Positions 26,954-39,400 of a stretch of DNA of 64,000 nucleotides are shown here, piece after piece (position 1 is the first letter of the stretch; each line of letters opens with the position of its first letter). Source of the stretch: Odontesthes bonariensis. Taxonomy: Eukaryota > Chordata > Actinopteri > Atheriniformes > Atherinopsidae. The stretch is from NCBI RefSeq assembly GCF_027942865.1, contig NC_134514.1, positions 16,415,965 through 16,479,964 on the forward strand, given 5' to 3'. The translations under genes were made by a program, and so were the position numbers. The notes beneath the pieces were generated by a model. It saw only the letters and a program-made list of their open reading frames with translations, was not told the origin of the DNA and did no database searches.

Positions 26954-27424
26954 ATGAACAGCTACAGAGACAGAGGGGTAACTTGCACCTCCTCAGACCT
27001 TCTGGATGGAGGAGGAGGGTTGCCCCAGCACACTCCATTTCGTCATACCCCCAACGGCCACCCGGCTCCTGGCCTCACAGACCCAACATTCCAGCCGCGC
27101 ATTTCTGTGCCAAAAATGGGTGTCCGTGCACGGATTGCAGAATGGCCTCCACGTCGTACACAATCCCAGGAGTCGCTGCTTGAAAATGGACAAGTTGGCA
27201 GCAATCACTACGATGACAGCTCGACTTCATCATCGGTTTTGTCATCTGATGTCAGGCTGGTGAGGGGAGGAGTTGCCAGATTACCCCGAAGACGGACGAG
27301 GGATGTGGAGTTCAGGGGAGGAATTGGTGGGGAAAGAGGCTCACCTCTAAACCTAAGGATGTTCCCTCCTTTGAGACAGCGCTCCAACAGTGAAGTGACA
27401 CTGAGCGAACAAGATGAAAATGAG
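26954..27424 (+). CDS. sipa1l3: sipa1l3 coding exon 1 (residues 1-157)
   Basis: Begins MNSYRDRG and carries the family block [16 protein letters not shown], then [12 protein letters not shown] and [13 protein letters not shown], all counterparts of human SIPA1L3 segments. The arginine-rich S/T patches look like basophilic-kinase sites (inference). It ends at GAG before GTGAGC, phase 0. Reading on reaches a stop at 27482-27484, which supports the intron. Confidence 0.92.
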
Positions 27425-30400
27425 GTGAGCCTTAGGTCCTCCTCAGAGGTTTCTTTTACCTGCAGTTTGGTTTCTTTGGTCTGAAACGAGGAGAATGTGA
27501 TTTATTGTGGGTCACACTAGAATTAGATTGATAGCTTGATTGATAACAATGGGCGAAAACATCATAGGTTGGGTGTGAAACCCCTAACTTCAAATAATTT
27601 CACAGTAAAATATAGAATTTTTATTCTAATCCACTAATCTGTTGAATCTCTCTGAAATTCTCTCTTCTTTATGCTCCAAGGTGGAGTGTCATGGAGGTGG
27701 TGGGATGGGGAACCGGTTCAGAGAGTATGGCAGCACTTCTTCCATTGACATCCAGGGCATTCCTGAGCAGAGCTTCTTTGACATGCTCAGCCAGTTCCAC
27801 CAGGAGAGGCCTGACCAGCGCAGCTCAGCACCCGTACGCCTCGGGGAGCTGCTGCGGGCCCCAGACTCACCACCAAGCGCGCCTCTCCCCTCTGCTCCCT
27901 CACCTGGTCCCACAGGTGGGGATGACAGAGGGACAGGAAGGAAGGATGGTGCCGAAAGAGTGAGAAAGAAAAGTGGAGGGACGGAGTCATCACTGGGCAC
28001 CTCCTCTTTGTTCCGTAAACTTCGAAGTTCTAGTAGAGGGGAGCTGGATGGAGGCAGAGGGGAGACTGTTGAGGACAGGGGAGGGCGAGGTTCAGCAGAT
28101 ACCGCTTACAAACCCTGGGTGTGTCCCAAGAGCTTTGTCCACTTTGATGCTCAGAGCATCCTGTTTGACCTCCACGAGGCAGCAACTCAGCGAGGCTTTG
28201 CTACCCAGAGGAGGAACACAGCCACGGGGGCATCGGCGGCATCAGCCATCTCGAGGTCCTCAGCTCCCAGTGTCAATGACCCCATTTATTCCAGCATTGA
28301 GGATCTGACCTTGAGCCTCGATCAGGGCTCCACAATAACCTCCCTGGCCATGGACCCTCTGGATGGGACTGGATCCCACAGCACAAGTCCACTTCTCCTC
28401 TGCTGCCCCCACTTCCTGAATGAAACCGGGGGCCACAGGGAGCGAAACATCAGCTTCCTCAGCCCTTCAGCAGAGCGAGGAGGAGGTGGAGGAGGAGAGG
28501 GAGGAAGAGCGGGGTTGAGGAAGAGTAACGCTAGCCTGTCAGTGCTGGAGGTAGCAGCTGAACAGCAGGTGAAGAGACTGGAGAGACTGAAACTGTACAG
28601 CATCGAGCATGTAGACCTGGGTGCCCGGTACTACAGAGACTACTTCCACGGGAAAGGTAAGACTGAGTCACAATGTTGCAGAACTCACACTTAGACGGAA
28701 GCTGTCGTGTAGGACAAAATGAATTGTGAGGGATCATGCTAGCTGTGTGACAACATTCCCTGTGGAGATATACAGCTTTCATTGAAACACAATAGCTGGG
28801 ATTGAACAGGGGAGTGGGCAAAAGCAGACTGAATTCTTTCCTTTGTAGCCAGTCTTTCATTGCACTTTTCATATTCAAGACAAGACAATTTCACATAAGA
28901 TATGAATATGGCTTATAAATTGAACCAATCCGAGTCATGCGAGAAGTATTAAAAGAGTCATTAAGATTCCACTGCTCATATATTGGTGCTTAAACTTTCA
29001 GTCAGGTTTGACATTCATTTGTTAATTGCCAGGACATCAGCTGCCAAGTTTTACAAATAATTAACCCTGGGCCCTTATCGGTTACATCATGGATTATCCT
29101 TTGGTCTTTGGCCAGTCCGTCTGCAGTAATAATAAAATCCTAAAAATTCCCACGACGATTTTCCTGAGTCGTGGGACTATGTCTGTTGATTGTTTTATCT
29201 AGAAAAAATGCAGAAAATCTTCCCATTTCTCGAAACTGGAGCCACGTGTTTTTTAATCCCTGATTTCAGCGATGAATTGATATTTACTTTAATTACTGTT
29301 ACAGCTTGTTTCATGACTGAGACCTTGCCTCTTCCTCCATTTCCCGTCAGGGAATCTGCTCTCAAATGAAAGCATGGTGATAAAGTAATTATTGAATAAG
29401 TTGTCAATAGACTCATCACTTACTTTACTAATAACTTTAACTAGTTATTTCTTAAGAAGTAACAAAGACTTTCATCATTTCAGCCTCGAAAATGTTACGA
29501 TTTACTGTGGTTTTGGTCATCCTAGCTTATGAATATGTTTTAGAAAATAAGTGAAAAAAGTATGATATTCCACTTATGCCAACAGTAATCTGATGGATTT
29601 ATTTGCAACCCAACAAGGCGCACATATTGATCTGATTTTTTACTCTTTTTTTTTTTTTTTTTTTATGGTGCGATTCGGCCCCCATGCTGTTGTTGGTGTG
29701 AATTAGTACGTGGTGTTTGACTGGCCAGAGTTTCTCTCTTACTCCGGCTTGTTATTTCCCACTGGGCCTGAGCACAGCAGAGCAGAGCAAAGTGGGCCAA
29801 ACTGGCAACCCTCCAAGAGTTTTTATTGCACATGTACCTGCCACTGGACAGTTGGCAAACTCAGGGCTCATGATACACCACCTGCCTCTCTGCAGGGTTA
29901 CAAGGAGAGCTTAACACATGAGGCGACACAGCTTTGTTTTACATCTGTTTACAATGTCCGGAGTAACGCCTAACTTCAAACAGCAATGGTGTGTGTGTGT
30001 GTGTGAGATTTGTGCTAGCGTGTGCGCGTGCATGTGGGCATTTCTTGTCAGCATCACCTCTTGAGACACTTTTGACGAACTCCCCCCTCGGCAAGCATCA
30101 TCTGGCTGCAGCCTAATTAGTGACAGATGTTGTTAGAAGGAAATGTGTTCAGGCGAACGTGTGTGAGAGTTTAAGGCCTTTAGCCTCACAGATAAAGGTT
30201 GCCGTTCCAAAAATATGTTTGTCTGCTGACTCCGTTCCAGCTGAGCTGTCCCCCAGAACGCTGCTGTGATTGTGTGTGTTTGCAGTGGCCCCATGTCCAT
30301 GTCAGCAGGCTGACATTTCCGCCACAGGACACGGCAAAGAAGATAATCAGGCCTGAGTCTCCGAACATAAATGTTGTCCTGATTCACTCCAGTTGGAGGG

Positions 30401-33400
30401 AGGAAGGAGGAGGGATACTTCTGTCAAGCTAGATTCCTCCTGAAGAGTCGGAATAATTTGTTGTGTGACTCCCACACTGCCTGTGGCGTTGGCATTCCAG
30501 TGACTGAGCTGAGGAACTTTAGATGAGGACATATAAGATGCTTGTGAAGTGCCTGTTTGAGTTATGGACATGTTGTGATATTCAAAATGTGGTAACGAGA
30601 CGCTGAATGCTAAATGACGACTTAGGACCATTTCCTGGATTTAGTAGATGGAGGACATATTTGTTCTTTCATCCTAGAGGGTGAAGTGTATTTCATAAAA
30701 CCCTCCTTAGTAGTAGTAGTGAAGCTTCCACACCCAACATACGAAAGCAGTCCAGCGTCTATCAACTATTAAGTCCTTTAATCCTCACCTCTCCTTCTTG
30801 GTTGTGTGTCATCTTAGCTGAATTGATTTTGTATTGAACTGATTATTGATTAGTAGATAATATGACATTATCTCAGCCTTGTCCTTGACCTAACACCCCT
30901 CCTCCTGCCAACCTGCTTTGTATACATAAAGTACCTGACATCCAGCCAGTCTCTCTGTTAAACTGAAGGTTATATATATATATTTTTTATTGTAGTTACT
31001 GCTCTTGTAATTTCTGCAGCAGCCTCTGTGGAAGGCAGCCAAGCGTCGGCTTCTAACGCATCACCAGATGGACGGTTGTTAAATGTGTACTCGTTCACAT
31101 TCAAAGTTTCATTAAACAGTGAAACATGTTCAAGGTTGTCTTATTATTATTGGTTGTTTTTTTTTCTGACCAACACTGGGGAAAGTGAAGAATAGACAGT
31201 TTACTATCATTAACGATGAAAAACAATAAAACTAATAGTTATACTGAAGTTTAGTCATTTTTGGACCATTTGAAATTTCTGTCAGTTAGATAATTTGACA
31301 GAATTTCTCAGCCAATCTCTCAGTTGTCGGTGTACCCTGCAGTAGACATAACACAAACATGTTCAGACATTAACAACTGAATGTTTTTTTTCCCACACAA
31401 ACTGAAACCTTGGTTCACTCTTCACTTCACCAGAGCACTCAAACTACTTCGGGACAGATGATAAGCTGGGCCCTGTGGCCGTGAGCATCCGCAGGGAGAG
31501 AGTGGAAGACACCAAAGACCTGAAGGACCAGTACCAGTACCGCCTCGTCGTCAGAACAAGCGAGGTATGTTTCTGTGTGTTCGCCGGGGGAATTTCTGAG
31601 TGATGAGTCAGTCAGTGTATTCAGGCTCAAGTTAATTATTCACCTACTTTCAGTTTATCCAGCCTTGCCTGTGACACATCTCCCCTTTCTGCCCTTATCA
31701 TTTTTCCCGCACTCCCCCTCAGCTCACCCCGTCTCTGTTCCCCCTGCCCAGTCTCGGTGCATTAAAGCCAAACCAAACCCTGCCTGCTCGGGTCGATCCG
31801 TTTAGCTTTCCCTCGCTGTGAGCACACCCAGACACTTTGTCACTTTGATGAATCAAACACTTGCAGCGTGTTCAGTGACATGCTGGCAAAGACTCTTACC
31901 CACATTAATTCACAGAACTACACCAAACGTAGTTCTCAAAGCTCTTTCATCGGCCTGCATCTCTTGATAAATCAGAAGATCGTATTTCTTGATCATTTTT
32001 TTTTTTGTCGAAAACACATCAGAAATCAGGTCCTGCTCAAAGGTGACATTTTTAAATCGCAACTTTTGTTTGACCAAGAGCTCTAAAGCAGAAGATCTTC
32101 ACTTTACTGTGTTTAAATCTGAACTTTAATGTGCAGTAACTCACACCTAGAAGCTGGACTGTTTAGTTCTGTACATTTTCTTAAAAAAAGAGGCTTAAAA
32201 GATGAATTAATTATTGGTTTATTGTGAAATTGAGTAATTAGTCAAAGCTGTAATAGCATTAGTTTTGTTTTCTTTTTCGCCAACTGTATTGTTTCCATTT
32301 TATAAAATAAGAACAACCTAGGCTGTGTTGTCAGAGAGGTTTGAGGTTTCATGGAATAGTTCGCTTAATCTCAATCACTGTTTTTTAAACATAAACAGTA
32401 GTCAAACAAAAATCAAAAGTTTGCCCCTGTTCATTGTGCTCATGTACATTTAGCCTGAATGTAGTCCCCTGTGTGGTTGGTGTGGTGTTGTTTTTAGCTG
32501 GATTACATGGCTGCCTGGCTTCATCACTTTAGCGCCGGTGCAACAAAAGAGTCTCTCCACCATCTAAGTATACAGAGCTAAGCTAATAGACACAGCCAGC
32601 TCACCCAGGCCTGCTGTTCCCACACGCACAAAAAGGAGATTGATCACAGAATTTCTTCTCCCCCACTCAAGCCGCAGAACCGCTCAAATATCCTTCCCCC
32701 ATAAGTCTGTCATTTAATTCTGTGCAGCAGTGCTGACACAGCAAGGTGGAGAAGCCCCCCCCCCCTCTCGCTTTACTTCACACATTTAAACGCTCCCACT
32801 CCTCTGATGTTCCTACTCAGCATGTGACTCGCTCCACCGTCGCACAGAAGCTGACGAGTTGAAACAAAAGCCCCATAACTTGATCTGCGTGTCAGTTGGG
32901 TTTCATTTTTCCGTGGCCTGCCCCGAGTCTCTCAGGTTCAGCTGTATCTCTGGCCTCCACCAGCTCTGGAGTCGGCCATGCACTTTTAATGAAGCCACAT
33001 GTGAGTGAGCGCCCACTCCTCATGACTGCACCTACCTGAGGTTATTGTAGTCTCACTCTTTTCAAGTGGGTCAATTTCCCCTCAGCAGGAGGCAGTGCGC
33101 TGTGGCTGCACAATACTGAGCAGAATATTAATTCACAATACTAACAGTCTTAAAACCCTGCACGCAGGGCACTTTCACTGTGTGTGTGTGCTTAACAGAG
33201 AGAAGAAGCTTCAGGGCAGCAGGGCCTTCCTCTAAGTAATGAGACAATCCTTCTTTCGATGGACTCACTTTTGGCTCTCATTCTACTAATCCTCCACATA
33301 TTTATTTCCACAGGCGTGGTACTGTGGCTGAGTGAACACTGACCTCGCTATACAACTCGACATCATTAGTATGATTATACATGCTTCGTATTCCGGGCTA

Positions 33401-36400
33401 GTTTTTAACCTTTCATTTGGAGCTAAGCTGTTAAATGATCCAAATCAACAAAATGTTTTGGGGGAAAAAAAAAGATGAGTTTCTTTACGTATTGAGTTAA
33501 AGCAATACTATGTAACATTTATACCTTAAAATAACAGCTTGAAAAAAATTGTGCGGCTAGAATGAGTTTTAATATTACGATTGGCCTGTCTCCTATGCCC
33601 TTCGGGGGTCTGAGTTGGAAAAACTGCGCTATGTAACTTTGCTGGACCGGCCCGGGAGCGGCCCGGGAGCTGAGCAGAAGTACTTCGACTTGCTTTCTGG
33701 CACACCTACCGCAAAAACAAATAGACCCCTCTCACGCTCCCAGGTACATTTGATTACTCTTACCTTCTCGGTCGACATAGCTTGCACCTTCTGACTCCTC
33801 GCCGGTTCGTCAACAAACGTGAAACGTGAAAGCGAAAGGGTGTTGTATTTACGACAGTGTAACCGTACATTACCTCCAAGCCTGTAGGGGGAGCGCCATA
33901 GTGGGCTTTTTGAGAAGTTACATTGTATCGCTTTAAGGATTATTAATGGTTTTCAGATCTCATTCTGCTTCTCATTCTGATCTTCTTCTTAATCCCACAT
34001 GTAGCTTGTGACCCTGCGAGGTTCCATTTTAGAAGATGCCGTGGCGTCTACGGGGAAACACGGCACGGTTCGCGGCCTGCCACTCAAAGAGGTCCTGGAA
34101 CAGGTCGTTCCTGAGCTCAGTGTTTCATGTTTAAGACTGGCGCTTAGCACAGCCAAAGTCACAGAGCAGCTCCTTAAACTGGATGAACAAGGGGTGAGTT
34201 AAACTGTATTTGCAATTTATTCCAAGGCTCAGCCAATAAAACTGTATGTTGAACCTCTGATTTATTTAAAGCATCCCTGAGGCAAAATACAACCACTTAC
34301 AATATCAGTCGATATGAGTTAAGCTGTCTAGAACTACTGCAAAGCAGAAAATAACAACCGATAAGGTGAAACAGTGGCATACAGTATGCTCAGATTGTGT
34401 GTAAAACTGTGTCTGAGACCTATATAACTGTTTTAATGCTGGGGCAAAGTACAAAATGAAGCAGTGAAAGCTGTGTGAAGCAGGGTGTGTTGTGTTGAGT
34501 TTGAGTGTGTATCCATAAGAAACGTTCATGTTTGGCCACGTTATCTCAGCTTTTATTTAACAGAGGGTGAAGTACAAGACGAAGGTGCCATACCAGCAGT
34601 AGGCCTGTTGTTGTCCGTGTGGGTGGTTTATACAACATCAAAACTGTGCTCCATGTGTGAGCAAGCGAGTCCATGTCTATACATCACAGCTGCGTTAAGT
34701 GCTCATCCGTTCACATGAAGTTTTTATGGAAGCATGAGACTCATACTGCTGTGTTTCGGCTGTTCGTGTTTGTTCTTTGTGTGTGTGCATTGTAGTTGAG
34801 TCAGAAGCACAAGGTGGGTGTTCTGCTGTGCCGCGCAGGCCAGAGCACAGAGGAGGAGATGTACAACAACGAGGAGGCGTCACCCGCCTTCTCTGCCTTC
34901 CTGGAGCTGCTTGGGGAGCAGGTGCTTCTCAAAGGATTCACCAAATATGCTGCACAGCTCGACACAAAGAGTGAGAGCCTCTTTCTGTTCACTGTAACTG
35001 ATTCATTCCTTCGTAGGCAGTGTCCGTAAACAAAGAAAGTACCTGAAAAATAAAAGACTTTAAAGACACCTACAGTATGTCTGGATGATATAGAATCCAT
35101 CTGTTTTTAACAGACAAGTTATGTCAGAAAGGTTATTCTGTTACTGAGTCAAAACAGGTGCCATAAGCCCAAGGAAAGGCTGCTGTGAGTCCCTGGAAGC
35201 GCATCAGTTTGAACCAGAAACTCTAGTTCAACAACCCATTGTCATCTGTAATCATAAATTCTGACATTAACTACAACTAAATCTCTCTTCTACCTTTCTC
35301 CAGCGGACTCAACAGGCACCCACTCCCTTTACACCACCTACCAGGGCTATGAGGTCATGTTCCACGTTTCCACCATGCTGCCGTACATGCCAAGCAACCC
35401 ACAGCAGGTAGGAGCTCACAAACATCCCCGGGTTATACAGAGAGCGCCATCACCTGACGCTGCGTGTTTTGTGGAAAGTCAAACACTGGTGTGTACATCA
35501 AAGAAATACACAAAGGCCATTTGTTGTCACCCAAAGCTTTTCAAAGCACGTCTGTGGTTGTGAGTTAAAACCTCCGCCTTTTCTCCGGATCATAAAACAA
35601 CAAGTACCCAAAAAGTCAAAACTTGTGACTTTCAGTTGATTTTATTTAGAGTCGCTCTCCTATTTTTTTTTTTTTCAACCACTTTTGTTTTTATTGCCTC
35701 TGTTCTGTGTCTTTGTGGGTTTTCTGTCCGTTCTAGCTTTCTTTTTTGCTCTTGCTCTGCCTCTTGGTCTTTAACTTAATCAAAGCTGGGTGGAGTTCAG
35801 TGGTGAGTAGTTATTAGCATATTTTTCCCTTTGTTTGACCCTTCTTTATTTCAATAAAACTGTCGTCCTATTTGTTCTCCTGTGTTTGCAGCAAAGGCTG
35901 TGTTTAAAAAAACAAACGTATTTTGGGTAGGTTGCTTAAGTGCTGGTGGGAGAGGCGTAGGTGTGTGTGCACATGTGCTCTGACGAGCCCTGAAGGTGCT
36001 CAGGATTAGTGACGGTAAAAAAAGTGTTTAGTACAGTTTAAAACTGTACTTTTAACTTCAAGATAAAACTGAGAAATCTTGTGAATTGGAGCTTGTGAAC
36101 AAAATATGACTTTTTCCTTTTGATTTAAATAGTCGAGCAATTGAAAAGCTTTGTCTCCGGATAAAACGTTCAGTCAGAAACTGTTGTTTTATAAATGGCA
36201 CAATTACTCCATCCAGAGGCGTTCACAATCCAGCAGAAGTAGGTTTTACTTACTCAGATAATCCTTTAGGGGGCAGCATCTACTTTAGAATAACTCAGTG
36301 GAATAATGGAGCCAGGAGGATGTGAGCTGCTCTGATGGCTTTTACATTCAGGGCAGAGGAAAACAGGAAAACAGTTTTATACCATGCGGGATGAAATATA

Positions 36401-39400
36401 CAGTGAATTGTTGTTGTTGCAAACCCACAATGTGAAGCTGTGCTTTGAATGAATATTTCAGCAGAGAAGACTCAAGGTGCACAAGGCATGTGCAACACAC
36501 ATATGATTAAACGTATTTGATGTTACGGCACACCACTCACACAGCCTCTGAGTACAAGTGACCTCTGCTCTTGTGGCACCGCGCTGGGGAATATGTCTGC
36601 CGCCAAACAGTGGAACGCATTACATAATTGGTACTTTCATATTTCTCTGTACAGATGAAGAGAGGACTGGCAAGCATGGCACCACAGACACAGCATGGAC
36701 TGTGTGCCATGTTTCCTAGATGAACACAGAGACCCCACCAGACACAAATAGCCCACACAGAAGGCGAATAACAGATTACATAAGGAGCTGTTGTCTCGCG
36801 TCTGTCAGACTTTTATGGTTTACTGAGTCAGTTGTGTCATTTCATTGAATTGTCATTTTTATCTCTCCTCTGTTCCTCAGCTCCTGAGAAAGAGACACAT
36901 CGGAAACGACATTGTCACCATAATCTTTCAGGAGCCAGGAGCTCTCCCTTTCACGCCACAAAATATTCGCTCACACTTCCAGCACGTCTTTGTTATTGTG
37001 CGTGTCCACAACCCCTGCTCTGACAACACCTTCTACAGGTAAATATTTACAGCAGAACAAACACGTGTTCTAGATCACTCGACTGGGATTTCACACGCTA
37101 CCAATCCTCCTTTTCCTTCAGTGTTGCTGTGACACGGATGAAGGATGTGCCTCCCTTTGGACCACCCATCCCCAGCGGAGTCACCTTCCGTGATCCAGAA
37201 ACCTTTCGTAACTTCCTCCTGGCCAAAGTCATCAATGCAGAGAACGCAGCACACAAGTCAGAGAAGTTCCACACCATGGCCACGCGAACACGGCAGGAGT
37301 ACCTGCGGGACCTGGCCGAAAACTACGTCAGCAGCACGCCACTCGACTCAGCGGGCAAACTCAACAACCTCATCTCGCTTGCATCTAAGAAGCGCGAGCG
37401 CTCAAAGGCAAGAGAGGGAGCAGAGCTGGGAGCTATAGGGGCAGTCGCTTGGAGAGCCCTGGCCCAGGACTTTAGCGGAGGAGGGACGGAGCTCCCCTGT
37501 GCCTTGGGCATGTCGGCCGAATACATCCTGCTCATAGACTGCTCCACCAAAGATGTGGTGTTTAACTGTTTCTGTGCGGACGTGATTGGCTGGACACCGG
37601 AGCGACTGGCGCTTAAGATTTTCTACGGCAGAGGAGACCACATTGCAGTACGAGTACCAGAGGGTTGTGCACAGGACATCAGAGAGATGGTGCAGAGGTT
37701 AAAGGTGAGAGTCTAGAGCTAGCAGAGGATGTGGCAGCGAACATCCCAGACATTTGTTAAGGAGTTTGTGTTGTATTTAGTATCATCAAAGTTTTATGAG
37801 GCCATTTCTGACCTCGTAAAGCTTTTACTTCAGCTCCTGCATGCCTTTTTTTCTGAGCTTTGTTACTTTGCTCACTTACTTGCATGCTTACCTTTGAATG
37901 CTCAGTACAAATAAAACTGGCCTTCCAGAGAACCTTGAAAAGTTGCAAATCATCATTGTCATCAGACCACAAAGCTTTTTATACCTTATAGATTTAAGTT
38001 TCATTTTTAAACCGGCCAGGTTGTTTTCCTGTAAGGTTGAGCAATACCTTAGCATTCATATATCTGCTTTAAGCTCAGGGGATTTCCATCAGTGGGGAGT
38101 TGTGTGGTTTTAATCCTTTTGGCAGTTTTCCTTATTCACTTGGAAGCCTGTGAAATCAAAAGCTGGTTTTGCTCTCAGGGAAAACAAGTTTAATAGGGAT
38201 GAAAAGCAACATGAAGAAATGAGTTTATTGTGAACTGTTCTGAACAATGTTGTTGTTTAGACATAAAGACGAAGTTTTAGTCTTCTCTAAAAGAATATGA
38301 AACAGCGGTTCGGAGGATGTACAATTATATGCACTGCCTGATCAGGGCTGTTTCATGTTGTATTGATCCCTGAAAATTTTGATCTATTAAATTCTGTTAG
38401 TTAACTTTTCTAAGAGCCCAAAGTTCAGGCAGCTGGCTGAAACAGCTGATTAAAGGCAGGGTAGGGGATCTTTTTCTGGAACATTTTTTTACATATTGCT
38501 TGAAATACTCTTCACACCCCCATTGCAACCAATTAATTAAAAGTTTTGACACAAATATGAAAAGTTTTAGTGGCCTCTAGAACGTACAATCTAGGAAAAA
38601 CAGTATCCAATCATTGTGAACGGACCGTTCACAATGATTGGATACTGATGCCGTCTATCAAACTGCAATCTGCTTCTCTTGTTACTGTTAAAAATCTAAG
38701 CATCGTCTCCTCTCTCTGGCCAGTCGTTGACAGTGGGGTGTGAGACGGTGGATATGACCCTGAGAAGAAACGGCCTGGGACAGCTGGGCTTCCATGTTCG
38801 CCTGGACGGCACTGTGGCTGAGGTACCGTCACACGAGCAGATCTCATCCTACTGTGCTCATCTGAAAAGCTCCTCGTTTGCGCGTAACTGTATTATTTTT
38901 TTTCTTTTCCATACAGGTGGAGGAGTACGGCTTCGCCTGGCAGGCGGGACTGAGGCAGGGAAGCCGGTTGGTGGAGATCTGCAAAGTGGCCGCTGTGACG
39001 CTGACTCACGAACAGATGATTGACCTGCTGAGGACGTCTGTCACGGTCAAAGTGGTCATCATTCCTCCATATGAAGAGGGCGGACCTCGCAGGTGTGTAC
39101 ACACTGCATGTTATTTCCTTGGAGGCTGAAGTAATGAGTGATTCATCTGTAAGCATCTGTGTTCAGAGAAGATGTTGAGACACAGGAGGCTGCTGAGCGT
39201 AAGCTGGCAGTAGTGGAAGGATGAGAGTGAGCTAGAATGAGTACAGGACGCTCTGCAGCCAAACGCACAAAAGCTTGGCTGAGGTAGTGGCCAGACTTCA
39301 GTGTTCTGAGAGGATTTTGTGTGGGAGTGTGTGAAAAGTGGAAGCAGGCGAACGGAGCGAAAGAGCGATGCGTAGTTGGAGTGGAAACTGGTGCAATGAA

